Positions 26,404 through 35,181 are shown, counted from the stretch's first letter. The stretch is DNA of 64,000 bases from Chryseosolibacter sp035628595 (GCA_035628595.1 DASPJN010000143.1:1-64000), one strand, 5' to 3'. Numbers and translations: made by a program. Notes: generated by a model not told the origin, from the letters alone.

Positions 26404-26691
26404 TTATTCTAACACTTTTGGAACGGTGAAGTAGTCTTCATTTTTTGAAGGACTATTTTTTAGAGCTTCGGCGTGTGGAAGGTGATCTTTTATTTGATCC
26501 TCGCGCAAGGTATTAACCTCAGATGACATAGTAGTGAGTGGTTCAATGCCGTCGGTATTTACTTCGTTTAGCTTTTCGACCCAGCTGATAATCACCGACA
26601 TGTCCTGCATCATTTTCTCTGCGTCTTTTTCATCGAATTCAAGTCGAGAGAGATGCGCTATTTTGTCCAGTAATTCCCGGTTGATGATCAT
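26404..26691 (-). CDS. gatC: Aspartyl/glutamyl-tRNA amidotransferase subunit C
   Basis: GatC is the small scaffold subunit of GatCAB, which converts Glu-tRNA(Gln) or Asp-tRNA(Asn) to the amidated forms. The 95-residue length is standard. Conserved features are LLDKIAHLSRLEF (8-20), LNEVNTDGIEPLT and the C-terminal NEDYFTVPKVLE. Its 5' 53 bases overlap the 3' end of the upstream acyltransferase gene in another frame; the start is fixed by the conserved first helix. gatA and gatB are not in this window, which is common. Confidence 0.93.
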   Translation of the reverse strand: MIINRELLDKIAHLSRLEFDEKDAEKMMQDMSVIISWVEKLNEVNTDGIEPLTTMSSEVNTLREDQIKDHLPHAEALKNSPSKNEDYFTVPKVLE

Positions 26692-27415
26692 GTTGCAAAT
26701 GCTTGTTCAGTTCTTCCTGGATTTCTCCTTTTACTTTCTCCTTATATAAACCAATTGTTTCCATTGAAAATCCTTTCGGATCAATCGGTTCATGAAAGAT
26801 CACCTTCAGAGGCTTCCACCTCAGTAAAAATTCATTCGACGGTAAAATTATCCAATTATACGGAATGGTGACAGGCACAATGGGAATTTGTTTCTCGATC
26901 GAAGCGCGAAACGCACCGTCTTTAAATTTAGCTAAAACAGGATCGCCTTCTGTCATGATACCGCCCTCAGGAAAGATTACAAGCGATTTACCTTCGTCAA
27001 TTGCCTCGAGTGACTTTACCATTGTTGTGTAACGACTTTTTAACTTGGACCTGTCCACGGTTATGTGAAGTTTCCGGTACATAAACCCAAACAAGGGAAT
27101 TTTCTCCATGTCATTTTTGCCGACGAAAATTGTATTGTGATTGTTCAGGCCAAGTGTTGGAATGTCCAGGTACGAAAAATGATTCGGGCAAAATATGTAC
27201 TGTTGGTTCTTATTTAATTGACGCCGGTATTCTACGATAAATGGAATGCCGATCAGCGTAAAGAGTAATCTTGCCCACCATCGGTTGAAGATCCCGGTTA
27301 GTACGAATGCAGATGGAAATACAATCGGGATCAGTAATGGGAAAAAGAAAATTATGAAAAGAAGGGCAAAAATGATTGTGCCATATGTCGTGTACAAAAT
27401 TCTGAATCCTTTCAT
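26639..27415 (-). CDS. 1-acyl-sn-glycerol-3-phosphate acyltransferase family protein (PlsC-like), copy 2
   Basis: The 258-residue protein has hydrophobic N-terminal segments, the catalytic NHFSYLD motif (about 78-84), GKNDMEKIPLFGFMY and the FPEGGIM motif (about 150-156), all typical of PlsC-type acyltransferases. It differs clearly from copy 1 in sequence. The C-terminal 17 residues are encoded in the overlap with gatC and look unconstrained (QPGITGQNSASLST), so the protein's functional end is probably near the ELNKHL helix. Confidence 0.88.
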   Translation of the reverse strand: MKGFRILYTTYGTIIFALLFIIFFFPLLIPIVFPSAFVLTGIFNRWWARLLFTLIGIPFIVEYRRQLNKNQQYIFCPNHFSYLDIPTLGLNNHNTIFVGKNDMEKIPLFGFMYRKLHITVDRSKLKSRYTTMVKSLEAIDEGKSLVIFPEGGIMTEGDPVLAKFKDGAFRASIEKQIPIVPVTIPYNWIILPSNEFLLRWKPLKVIFHEPIDPKGFSMETIGLYKEKVKGEIQEELNKHLQHDHQPGITGQNSASLST

Positions 27416-27433
27416 TGCAACTTCACTGATCCG

Positions 27434-27988
27434 CTAAAGGTACGATATAATACATCGTTCGTTTGCCAATATTGTCGAGGCATTAGCAACTTCAATTTTT
27501 GACTTTGCATCATCCATTGTTTCGCGAATAGATTTTTTTATCTCTTTCATCCGCATAGCCTCAATGAACCGCTTTACCTCCTCCTCATTTTCGAGTAACA
27601 GTGCCGGGACTTCAGTGGGTTTATTGTCGTCGTCTTTTGCGACCATTGTAAAGTAAGACGAGTTCGTGTGTTTGATCTTGCCTGTCTTCACATTTTCCGC
27701 TTCAACCCTGATCCCAATGATCATTGATGTTCTTCCGACATAGTTCACCGAAGCAAAAAGTGAAACCAGCTCGCCGACTTCCACCGGTTGCAGAAATTCA
27801 ACCTTGTCTACTGTTACCGTTACGCAATAGCTCCCTGCATGTCGGCTCGCACATGAGTAGGCAACTTTGTCCATCAGCGAAAGAAGAATGCCGCCATGGA
27901 TCTTGCCACCGAAGTTAGCATACGATGGGATCATTAATTCTGTAATGGTTGTCTGCGAGTAGCGGACAGGACGTGGGGGTTGTGACAT
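27434..27988 (-). CDS. Acyl-CoA thioesterase, hotdog fold (YciA/BFIT-like)
   Basis: The protein contains one hotdog domain. The segment PSYANFGGKIHGGILLSLMDKVAY (about 20-43) holds the conserved asparagine and the GGxxxxxxD helix, and VDKVEFLQPV follows. Such enzymes hydrolyse acyl-CoA thioesters. A charged C-terminal extension (about 135-184) goes beyond the domain and is rich in Glu and Lys, so it may be helical. It follows the MATE gene by 30 bases. Substrate chain length cannot be told. Confidence 0.88.
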   Translation of the reverse strand: MSQPPRPVRYSQTTITELMIPSYANFGGKIHGGILLSLMDKVAYSCASRHAGSYCVTVTVDKVEFLQPVEVGELVSLFASVNYVGRTSMIIGIRVEAENVKTGKIKHTNSSYFTMVAKDDDNKPTEVPALLLENEEEVKRFIEAMRMKEIKKSIRETMDDAKSKIEVANASTILANERCIISYL

Positions 27989-28018
27989 ACCGCTTTTTCG
28001 AAAAGATAAGGAATTAGG

Positions 28019-29398
28019 TTAATTGATCACAGCATCTTTTGCTTCAGTTGGTGTGATTTTCTGAGCCGCGCGTTCAAGTTTACCGATTTGGTATTTCAAA
28101 CGAATGAACATCGCGATGGCGGTGAGGGTCAAACCGGTAAGTAAGCCCCACCAGATGCCAGTGGCGCCGACGTTCATCTTGAAAGTAAGAACATAGCCAA
28201 GTGGTAGCCCGATCATCCAGTACGATACCAGTATGAGCACCGATGGAATCTTAACATCCTGAAGTCCACGAAGGGCCGATGTGCACACAACCTGCGCGCC
28301 GTCCGCCAGTTGAAAGAGGCCTGCAATGATCAGCAATGACGACGCGATCATGATTACTTCTTTTTCTTCCACGTAAAGTGCCGGAAGAAAATGTCTGCCG
28401 CCAATGAAAAGTATACCCCATGCAAACATGACTGCCATGGCAATCGCTAATGTAGACCATGCCGCCTTCCGGAGACTGGTAAAATCATTTGCGCCGAGAA
28501 AGTATCCAACGCGAATGGTAGCCGCGGCAGCCAGACCAGCCGTTGTCATGTAACTGATGGTCGCCATGTTGATAGCGATCTGGTGTGCGGCCTGCGTTTG
28601 CGTGCCGATCCATCCCATCATGACAAGTGAAAAGTCGAACGCGGCCACTTCAAAGATGAACTGAACGCCGCTGGGTACGCCAAGGTGCAGCATCTTGTTG
28701 ATCAGGCTTGTTTTGTATTTTCCAAAGCGAAAGATTCCCCGGTATTTTTTGAATGAGTGATGATGATAAATATAAAGGGTGATTGACAGCGCCATGAAGA
28801 TCCTCGAAATGAAGGTTGCATATCCTGCACCTTCAAGCCCCATAGACGGTAAGCCAAGATGACCATAAATAAAAATATAGTTCAGTGGGATGTTCAATAG
28901 GATGGCACCAATCATCACGAACAAAGCAACCCGGGTTTTTGATAACCCCTCTGCAAATTGTTTGAAAGTTTGAAATACAAGGATCGGGATCATCGAGATG
29001 GCGATGATCTGAAGAAAAGGAATTGCTTCCGAAATTACTTCGGCAGGCTGATTTAACTCATAAAGCAGATTGCTACCGAACGCAACGGCCACAACCAATA
29101 ATAAACTGGTGATAAGATTGATAACAAGCCCATGTCTGACAGTTTGAATTACCTCTTCATCGTTGGCTTCTCCATCAGCGGCAGCAACAAGTGGTGTGAT
29201 CGCGTAAGAAACACCTATGCCGAAAAGCAAAAGTACATTGAACACAACGAGTGCTAATCCGGCAGCGGCAAGGGAAACCGCAGACACATGGCCAACCATG
29301 ATGTTGTCTGTTACGCCAATAATGACATGGCCCAGGTTACTGAGCATTACTGGCACGGCAAGCTTAAGGTTTTCTTTTATGTGTTGGCGGATTCGCAC
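28019..29398 (-). CDS. MATE family efflux transporter (NorM-like)
   Basis: The 459-residue protein has twelve hydrophobic segments in two related halves, the pattern of multidrug and toxic-compound extrusion antiporters. The first helix region reads AVPVMLSNLGHVIIGVTDNIMV and the N-lobe has the PLVAAADGEAND loop. MATE proteins export cationic compounds in exchange for H+ or Na+. Translation starts at GTG 29398, since no ATG precedes the first helix. It is probably the first gene of an operon with the thioesterase. Confidence 0.92.
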   Translation of the reverse strand: MRIRQHIKENLKLAVPVMLSNLGHVIIGVTDNIMVGHVSAVSLAAAGLALVVFNVLLLFGIGVSYAITPLVAAADGEANDEEVIQTVRHGLVINLITSLLLVVAVAFGSNLLYELNQPAEVISEAIPFLQIIAISMIPILVFQTFKQFAEGLSKTRVALFVMIGAILLNIPLNYIFIYGHLGLPSMGLEGAGYATFISRIFMALSITLYIYHHHSFKKYRGIFRFGKYKTSLINKMLHLGVPSGVQFIFEVAAFDFSLVMMGWIGTQTQAAHQIAINMATISYMTTAGLAAAATIRVGYFLGANDFTSLRKAAWSTLAIAMAVMFAWGILFIGGRHFLPALYVEEKEVIMIASSLLIIAGLFQLADGAQVVCTSALRGLQDVKIPSVLILVSYWMIGLPLGYVLTFKMNVGATGIWWGLLTGLTLTAIAMFIRLKYQIGKLERAAQKITPTEAKDAVIN

Positions 29399-29415
29399 TG
29401 ATTTTGGAAAGGCCG

Positions 29416-29449
29416 TAAAGATATATTTTTACGTTGAGGGTACCGCCAA
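29416..29449 (-). promoter_or_regulatory. Candidate promoter of the MATE gene
   Basis: On the minus strand, TTG (29449-29447) is followed after 23 bases by TATCTTTA (29423-29416), seven of eight matches to TAnnTTTG. The GTG start lies 17 bases further on. Confidence 0.35.
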
Positions 29450-29500
29450 CAGCTAAAAGCAAATAGCCAACACGGAACTGCTACAGGCAACAGCTAATCG
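29445..29500. repeat. Short degenerate direct repeats between the MATE and Nudix genes
   Basis: Three related units begin with CCAACAGCTA (29446), GCCAACACGG (29466) and GCAACAGCTA (29487), spaced about 20-21 bases apart. The units are diverged. They may be a remnant of the AGCTAA-type intergenic repeats seen in some Bacteroidota; this is from memory and uncertain. Confidence 0.3.
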
Positions 29501-29514
29501 CCAAAGCATTTAAA

Positions 29515-30078
29515 TCAAATCCCCTTCATCCTCGCGACCTTCAAAATTCCCATCACGCTCATACTGTCGGTGATCTTTCCGTCTTCAACCATTTGAAGCG
29601 CGACTTTAAACGGCACTTTCCATACTTTCAGATCAGCTTCTGTTTCTTCAGGTTCTCGCTCGCCTTGTGAAATCCCTTCGGCAAGGAAAATAAACCCCTC
29701 CTCATCGGTAACGGAATTCGAGGTATGCAGTCGGATGATCTGTGTCCAGTGAGAAGCGTTTAGTCCGGTTTCTTCCTGAAGTTCTCTTTTTGCAGATTCG
29801 AGGGGCGATTGATTTTCGGGTCCACCGCCTTCGGGAATTTCCCAGTGCCATTCGTTTAGCGTGTAACGGTATTGGCCGACTAGCCACGTATTCATTTCGT
29901 CATCGAGCGGAATCACTCCGATTGCTTTGTTCTTGAAATGAACCTTACCATAGATGCCACGGCCGCCTCCCGGATTAATCACCTGGAATTCGGTTACGTT
30001 TATCCATTTGTTGTCATATTTTACTTCAGCCGAAAGGGTTGTCCACGGATTTTCTTTCGCTTCTTCTGGTTTGTTCAT
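29515..30078 (-). CDS. Nudix hydrolase (ADP-ribose pyrophosphatase-like)
   Basis: Nudix enzymes hydrolyse nucleoside diphosphates linked to another group. The Nudix box around GGGPENQSPLESAKRELQEE retains RELxEExGL, but the first consensus glutamate position (Gx5E) is occupied by Gln. A preceding YRYTLNEWHWEIPEGG segment and the overall length resemble ADP-ribose or nucleoside-sugar pyrophosphatases. The ATG at 30078 is preferred over one 30 bases upstream because it begins a typical short N-terminus (187 residues). It is divergent from rnhB. Confidence 0.87.
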   Translation of the reverse strand: MNKPEEAKENPWTTLSAEVKYDNKWINVTEFQVINPGGGRGIYGKVHFKNKAIGVIPLDDEMNTWLVGQYRYTLNEWHWEIPEGGGPENQSPLESAKRELQEETGLNASHWTQIIRLHTSNSVTDEEGFIFLAEGISQGEREPEETEADLKVWKVPFKVALQMVEDGKITDSMSVMGILKVARMKGI

Positions 30079-30171
30079 TATCTGGGAATTGTTCAGTTTG
30101 TATATCACTGATCATGAATCGGGTACAATTACGATATTTTCCTAGTAAAAAATCGTGCTTATCAAAGCCCG

Positions 30172-30198
30172 TTGCCAGTTTCAGTGTCGATAGTTTTG
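30172..30198 (+). promoter_or_regulatory. Candidate promoter of rnhB
   Basis: TTG at 30172-30174 is followed after 16 bases by TAGTTTTG (30191-30198), an exact TAnnTTTG match. The ATG lies 34 bases downstream. The spacing is one base shorter than the usual minimum. Confidence 0.4.
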
Positions 30199-30232
30199 AT
30201 TTATTTTTACCGCACCCACAACCACCACTGAA

Positions 30233-30835
30233 ATGCTGCGGTCATCGTTCACAAAGGATTTAATTGAGGCGGGATGCGACGAAGCCGGACGAGGCTGCCT
30301 GGCCGGGCCTGTTGTTGCAGCGGCAGTAATCTTTCCGAAAAAATACAGGCACAAAAAACTCAACGATTCAAAACAACTTTCGAAGGAAGAACGGGAAGAG
30401 CTTCGGTTTCATATTCAACGCGACGCAATTGCCTGGGCTGTTGGAGAAGTGGATCACGAAGAAATTGATCGCATCAATATTTTAAATGCCTCTTTTAAAG
30501 CGATGCATCTCGCCCTCGACAAACTTGTCGAACGCCCGGAACTAATTCTTATCGACGGGAACAGATTCAAAGCTTATCAGGATATTCGTCACGAATGTGT
30601 GATCAAAGGTGATGGTAAATATCTTTCCATTGCAGCTGCTTCAATACTTGCGAAAACATATCGTGATGATTTTATGAATCAACTTGCCGTACAATTCGGC
30701 GGTTACGGGTGGGAGACAAATGTCGGCTATGCAACGCTTCAACATCGTGAAGGCATTCGCCTTCAGGGGATCACACCCTATCATCGTAAATCTTTTACCC
30801 TGCTTCCCGAACAACTGGAATTGTTCGACATGTAG
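30233..30835 (+). CDS. rnhB: Ribonuclease HII
   Basis: RNase HII cleaves RNA in RNA-DNA hybrids and starts removal of single ribonucleotides from DNA. The 200-residue protein shows the metal-binding CDEAGRG motif (Asp16, Glu17), ILIDGNRF (third carboxylate) and AAASILAKTYRDD (fourth carboxylate), with a C-terminal GITPYHRKSF. An ATG start is consistent with family N-termini. It begins a plus-strand run with the TANGO2-like gene and the hydrolase gene. Confidence 0.95.
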   Translation: MLRSSFTKDLIEAGCDEAGRGCLAGPVVAAAVIFPKKYRHKKLNDSKQLSKEEREELRFHIQRDAIAWAVGEVDHEEIDRINILNASFKAMHLALDKLVERPELILIDGNRFKAYQDIRHECVIKGDGKYLSIAAASILAKTYRDDFMNQLAVQFGGYGWETNVGYATLQHREGIRLQGITPYHRKSFTLLPEQLELFDM

Positions 30836-30855
30836 TTAACAAACACCGGCCATCT

Positions 30856-31623
30856 ATGTGTCTTATCTTTCTAGCACTGAAACAACACCCGACTTATAAA
30901 TTCATTCTGGCTGCAAACCGTGATGAATTTTACAAACGCAAAACCGCGCCTGCAGCTTTTTGGGAAGATGAACCTGCAATTGTAGGCGGTCGCGATCTTG
31001 AAGCTGGCGGCACCTGGCTGGGCATGAATACTAACGGACGAATAAGCATGGTGACCAACTACCGTGATCTCCGCAATATCAAACCAGTAGCACCGTCACG
31101 TGGTCATCTCGTCTCTGATTTTCTTTCGACAACGAAGAATGCAGAAACTTATGCGGCGGAGATCGAACCACGGGCTAAAGAATACAACGGGTTTAATCTT
31201 CTTGTCGGAGATGCAGAGAGGCTTTTGTATATATCTAACTACCGTGACAAAGTTGAAAAACTGACCGACGGTATTTACGGACTGAGTAATCATCTCCTTG
31301 ATACACCGTGGCCGAAAGTGAAGAATGGAAAAGAAATTTTCTCCAAACTGATTAGTGAAGAGGTACTTCATTCAGAAATGTTTTTTCAATTTCTCACGAA
31401 TGAAGATCGAGCTTCAGACGAATTATTGCCGGATACAGGTATTGGTTTGGAACGTGAACGCGCATTGTCAGCAATGTTTATTAAAAGTCCGGGCTATGGG
31501 TCAAGATGTTCAACTGTTATCCTGGTTGATCAGGATAACAACGTTACATTCTCCGAACGGGTGTATGATTTGGAAACGTTCGCGCCAACTACCAGCACCT
31601 TCACTTTCACCATCCGCGATTGA
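30856..31623 (+). CDS. NRDE family protein (TANGO2-like)
   Basis: The protein begins MCLIFLALKQHP and has the name-giving ANRDEF motif at about 20-25, followed by GGRDLEAGGTWLGMN. This is the TANGO2/NRDE family, thought to be Ntn-hydrolase-like with Cys2 as the candidate nucleophile after Met removal; its biochemical role is unsettled, with links to haem or lipid handling in eukaryotes. The 255-residue length is typical. Its stop overlaps the TTG that could start the next gene, so the two are probably co-transcribed. Confidence 0.9.
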   Translation: MCLIFLALKQHPTYKFILAANRDEFYKRKTAPAAFWEDEPAIVGGRDLEAGGTWLGMNTNGRISMVTNYRDLRNIKPVAPSRGHLVSDFLSTTKNAETYAAEIEPRAKEYNGFNLLVGDAERLLYISNYRDKVEKLTDGIYGLSNHLLDTPWPKVKNGKEIFSKLISEEVLHSEMFFQFLTNEDRASDELLPDTGIGLERERALSAMFIKSPGYGSRCSTVILVDQDNNVTFSERVYDLETFAPTTSTFTFTIRD

Positions 31624-31643
31624 AAAACAGCAAAGTTCCTTTT

Positions 31644-32474
31644 ATGCTTCGCGCGGTTCGCTGGACTTTCCCGAAAGTTGAGAAGGTTGCGCCGTTTCTT
31701 GCACACCGGTATTTTGTAAAAATATTTTTTACGCCTTTGCGATATCGCGTTCCGGAAAAAGAACAAGTGATCGAAAAGACCGCGGAGAAGTTTCATGTGT
31801 TTGTCGCGAAGAAAAAAGTCCAATGTTATAGTTGGGGAAGCGGCCCGGTTGTGTTACTCGCTCACGGCTGGGCTGGGCGCGCAACGCAATTCCGAAAGTT
31901 CATTGAGGCTTTAACAACACACGGTTATCGGGTTGTTGGATTTGATGGTCCGGCGCACGGCCAGTCCGATGGAAAATCAACAAACGTTGTTGAGTTCGAA
32001 GTCGCATTTAAACGCATCTATGAAGTGGTCGGCGAACCTGAAGCAATCATCTGTCATTCGTTTGGCGGAGGCGCAGCCTTGTTCTCCGGGATGCATGGCT
32101 TGCGAATCAAAAAATTGATCAATATCGCGAGTCCGACAATTGCGGATGAGATTATTCGCACCTATCTGCGCGCGATCAATGGATCGTGGGAAACTGGTAA
32201 ATTTTTTAAGAAATATATTTTAAAATCCTACGGTAAATCATTTGAAGAATTTACCGCGTTGCATTTTATCAGCAATCTGACGCAGCAAATTGATATTCTG
32301 CTCGTTCATGATGAAGACGATGAAGAAGTAACGTTGGATCACGCAAAGGAACTTATCCGCCGGTATCCACAGGCACAGCTGTTTCAAACGAAAGGACTGG
32401 GACATACCCGGATCCTGAAAGATGATGCTGTGATCAGCAGGGTTGTAACTTTCATCCGGGAAATCCGTCAATAA
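31644..32474 (+). CDS. Alpha/beta hydrolase
   Basis: The product (276 residues from ATG 31644; a TTG at 31620 overlapping the previous stop is an alternative) has the alpha/beta hydrolase order: oxyanion segment AHGWAGR, GFDGPAHGQSDG, nucleophile elbow ICHSFGGG, acid candidate in LVHDEDDEEV and catalytic His in GLGHTRIL. The elbow has Cys in place of the first Gly of GxSxG. The substrate is unknown; the family includes lipases, esterases and haloalkane dehalogenases. It probably belongs to the rnhB operon. Confidence 0.87.
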   Translation: MLRAVRWTFPKVEKVAPFLAHRYFVKIFFTPLRYRVPEKEQVIEKTAEKFHVFVAKKKVQCYSWGSGPVVLLAHGWAGRATQFRKFIEALTTHGYRVVGFDGPAHGQSDGKSTNVVEFEVAFKRIYEVVGEPEAIICHSFGGGAALFSGMHGLRIKKLINIASPTIADEIIRTYLRAINGSWETGKFFKKYILKSYGKSFEEFTALHFISNLTQQIDILLVHDEDDEEVTLDHAKELIRRYPQAQLFQTKGLGHTRILKDDAVISRVVTFIREIRQ

Positions 32475-32622
32475 TTGGTATTCTGATGAAACCAAATCGA
32501 CTACCGGTAGTATAATAACTAAAACTTTCTGTGAAATTCGGGCATCTTTGTAATTGGCAGCGGAATTCAATGACAAATTGTATCGAGATCATAGATTTTA
32601 ATCTTTTGCTAAAAAGAATCCC

Positions 32623-33342
32623 ATGAAAATCATCGAGACTGAAAGCATTTCCAAAGTTTATAAGATGGGCGACCAGATTGTCAACGCGCTGCAATCCATC
32701 TCAATTTCTATTGATCGCGGCGAATATGTCGCGTTCATGGGGCCGTCCGGATCGGGAAAGTCGACCTTGATGAATATTGTTGGTTGCCTCGATACGCCAA
32801 CCAGCGGAACGTACATGTTGAACAACACGCTTGTTAGCGACATGACTGAAAACGAACTCGCGGAAACCAGGAATAAGGAAATTGGGTTTGTCTTTCAAAC
32901 GTTTAACCTGTTGCCACGCGCATCAGCGCTTGAAAACGTAGCGCTTCCACTTATTTATGCCGGATATAGTAAATCCGAAAGAAACGAAATGGCGTTACAG
33001 GCGCTTGCGAACGTTGGACTTGGCGACCGTTCGCATCACAGACCAAATGAACTTTCAGGTGGACAGCGTCAGCGCGTTGCGATTGCGAGGGCGCTCGTAA
33101 ATAACCCATCGATCATTCTTGCCGATGAACCGACTGGTAACCTTGATACCAAGACGTCATACGACATCATGAACCTGTTTCAGGAACTTCACGACAAGGG
33201 AAACACCATTATTATGGTAACACACGAAGATGATATCGCGCATTATGCGCATCGTATCATTCGTTTACGCGATGGTCTGATAGAATGGGATCGTAAAAAT
33301 GAAAATGTGAACCGGGCACACGCGGTTCAAGCTTCTCACTAG
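32623..33342 (+). CDS. ABC transporter ATP-binding protein (LolD/MacB/FtsE-type)
   Basis: The 239-residue ATPase has Walker A GPSGSGKST (about 40-48), Q-loop VFQTFNLLP, signature LSGGQRQRVAIARAL (about 145-159), Walker B IILADEPTGNLD and the H-loop VTHE. The EPTGNLD and NLLPRASALENV signatures place it in the MacB/LolD subfamily, whose members extract lipoproteins or power mechanotransmission permeases. No permease gene is adjacent, so it is an orphan ATPase that must pair with a membrane subunit encoded elsewhere. It ends before a clear terminator. Confidence 0.92.
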   Translation: MKIIETESISKVYKMGDQIVNALQSISISIDRGEYVAFMGPSGSGKSTLMNIVGCLDTPTSGTYMLNNTLVSDMTENELAETRNKEIGFVFQTFNLLPRASALENVALPLIYAGYSKSERNEMALQALANVGLGDRSHHRPNELSGGQRQRVAIARALVNNPSIILADEPTGNLDTKTSYDIMNLFQELHDKGNTIIMVTHEDDIAHYAHRIIRLRDGLIEWDRKNENVNRAHAVQASH

Positions 33343-33366
33343 AATTGTTTTTAAGGGATATAGTTG

Positions 33367-33400
33367 AAGGGGGGTCAGCGAAACTGATCCTTTCTTTTTT
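33367..33400 (+). terminator. Rho-independent terminator after the ABC ATPase gene
   Basis: The left arm around GGGTCAG (33372-33378) and right arm CTGATCC (33384-33390) flank a CGAAA loop, with one G-U pair, and are extended by further G-U pairs. A TTTCTTTTTT tail follows. Confidence 0.7.
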
Positions 33401-33462
33401 GCCTTGGCGAGATCCCATATGCCAGTTAAATGTCGGGTGTTATCTTTACCGAAAACAATCAA

Positions 33463-34017
33463 ATGAAGATCTATACAAAAACCGGCGATAAAGGAACGAC
33501 CGCTCTGTTTGGTGGAAAACGTGTTTCAAAAGCTGATCTGCGAATTGACACCTATGGAACCATAGACGAGCTTAATTCCTGGATCGGTTTGTTGCGCGAT
33601 CAGCCGGTGAATTCGGATCGCAAAGTTTTTTTGATTCAAATTCAGGATCGATTGTTCACCATTGGTTCAATCCTGGCGACGGAACCTGGCAACACTAAAG
33701 TGAAAATACCCTCGCTGGCAGAGAGTGATGTAACGGAACTCGAAAAAGAAATTGACGCTATGGACGCGACATTGGAACCGATGCGTTTCTTCGTTCTTCC
33801 CGGCGGGCATCAATCTATCTCGTTCGGGCACGTTTCGCGAACGGTTTGTCGTCGTGCTGAACGATTAACCATTGCGCTCGATCAACAGGAGGGTGTCGAT
33901 CCAATGGTTGTCCAATATCTCAATCGGCTATCGGATTACCTTTTTATGCTCTGTCGTAGAATGACCGTGGAGTTGCAGGTACAAGAAACGCCATGGCGGC
34001 CGAAAATGGATAAATAG
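33463..34017 (+). CDS. Cob(I)alamin adenosyltransferase (PduO-type ATR)
   Basis: This enzyme transfers the adenosyl group of ATP to cob(I)alamin to make adenosylcobalamin. The N-terminal ATP-binding loop YTKTGDKGTTALFGGKRV (about 3-20) is characteristic, with DTYGTIDELNSWIG (about 27-40) and the C-terminal RAERLTIALDQ and YLNRLSDYLFML helices. The ATG at 33463 fits the family; an ATG 33 bases upstream adds a non-conserved leader. 184 residues. Its presence implies use of B12-dependent enzymes such as methylmalonyl-CoA mutase, though none is in this window. Confidence 0.93.
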   Translation: MKIYTKTGDKGTTALFGGKRVSKADLRIDTYGTIDELNSWIGLLRDQPVNSDRKVFLIQIQDRLFTIGSILATEPGNTKVKIPSLAESDVTELEKEIDAMDATLEPMRFFVLPGGHQSISFGHVSRTVCRRAERLTIALDQQEGVDPMVVQYLNRLSDYLFMLCRRMTVELQVQETPWRPKMDK

Positions 34018-34090
34018 GCGAATTTCGGCGTTGTTATCCTTAAAATTCTATTAAACTAACACCTGTTAGTCTTCCTTTCCGTGAAAATTG

Positions 34091-34098
34091 TATCTTTG
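34091..34098 (+). promoter_or_regulatory. Candidate -7 promoter element for ilvE
   Basis: TATCTTTG matches TAnnTTTG exactly and lies 18 bases before the ATG at 34117. Upstream at about the right distance there is only TTA, not TTG. Confidence 0.45.
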
Positions 34099-34116
34099 GG
34101 CCATAACAATTGCCCC

Positions 34117-35181
34117 ATGATTGATACACTGAAAATCGATATAAACCAGGTAAAAAAGTCGCGACTTCCGGAAGTTGACTTTGCGAATCTTCCATTCGGC
34201 AAAGTCTACACGGATCACATGTTCATCGCTGATTTTCAAAACGGCGAGTGGAAAAACGCACGCATTGTTCCTTACGGGAAAATTGAAGTGAGCCCTGCGA
34301 CACCTGCGATTCATTATGGGCAATCGATATTCGAAGGCATGAAGGCTTATGCCTCAAACGCCGGCGAAACACTTGTGTTCCGTGCACTCGATAATCTTAA
34401 ACGACTTAATATTTCCGCTGAACGCATGTGTATGCCGTCAGTTCCGGAAGAATTATTCATGGAAGGTTTATCGACGTTGCTTGATCTTGATCGTAAATGG
34501 ATTCCAACGGCTGCCGGCGCGTCATTATATATTCGTCCGTTTTTGTTCTCAGCAGAAGAGTACATCGGCATTCGTCCATCGAATGAATTTTCGTTCATGA
34601 TCATCATGAGCCCGGTCGGATCATACTACAGTGCACCGGTGAAGGTGAAGATAGAAACGCATTATACACGCGCGGTCGCTGGAGGAACGGGCTATGCGAA
34701 AGCAGGAGGAAATTATGGCGGCGCGATTTATCCTGCGCGTCTTGCACAGCAGCAAGGTTACGACCAGCTTATCTGGACGGACGGAAAAGAACACAAATAC
34801 ATCGAAGAGAGCGGAACGATGAACGTTATGTTCGTTATTGATGATGTGTTGATAACGCCAGCCTTAAGCGACTCAATTCTCGCGGGCATCACACGCGATA
34901 GTGTTCTGAAACTGGCGCGTCATTGGGGAATGAAGGTGGAGGAAAGGAAGATCAGTGTTGACGAATTAATTAAGGCATTAAAGGAAAATAGGGTGAGCGA
35001 AGCGTTTGGTGCAGGTACCGCGGCGACGATCGCGCACATTGAGATGATTGGACATGACGATGATAAGTTCACACTGCCACCTGCGGCGGACAGAAAATTC
35101 GCCACGCGCGTTTTCGCTGAACTCGAAGGAATTAAACACGGCGTTAACAACGACGTCTTCGGATGGATTAATAAAATGTAG
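34117..35181 (+). CDS. ilvE: Branched-chain amino acid aminotransferase
   Basis: This fold-type IV PLP enzyme transaminates Leu, Ile and Val and their keto acids. The product has 354 residues from ATG 34117; a GTG 36 bases earlier is in frame but would precede the promoter-like box. The cofactor lysine is in TGYAKAGGNYGG, followed by IYPARLAQQQGYDQLIW. The phosphate-binding region ESGTMNVMFV and GAGTAATIAH are present. The length and QSIFEGMKAY segment match the eukaryote/Bacteroidota-type BCAT (BCAT II) rather than the short E. coli form. It ends before a strong terminator. Confidence 0.93.
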   Translation: MIDTLKIDINQVKKSRLPEVDFANLPFGKVYTDHMFIADFQNGEWKNARIVPYGKIEVSPATPAIHYGQSIFEGMKAYASNAGETLVFRALDNLKRLNISAERMCMPSVPEELFMEGLSTLLDLDRKWIPTAAGASLYIRPFLFSAEEYIGIRPSNEFSFMIIMSPVGSYYSAPVKVKIETHYTRAVAGGTGYAKAGGNYGGAIYPARLAQQQGYDQLIWTDGKEHKYIEESGTMNVMFVIDDVLITPALSDSILAGITRDSVLKLARHWGMKVEERKISVDELIKALKENRVSEAFGAGTAATIAHIEMIGHDDDKFTLPPAADRKFATRVFAELEGIKHGVNNDVFGWINKM

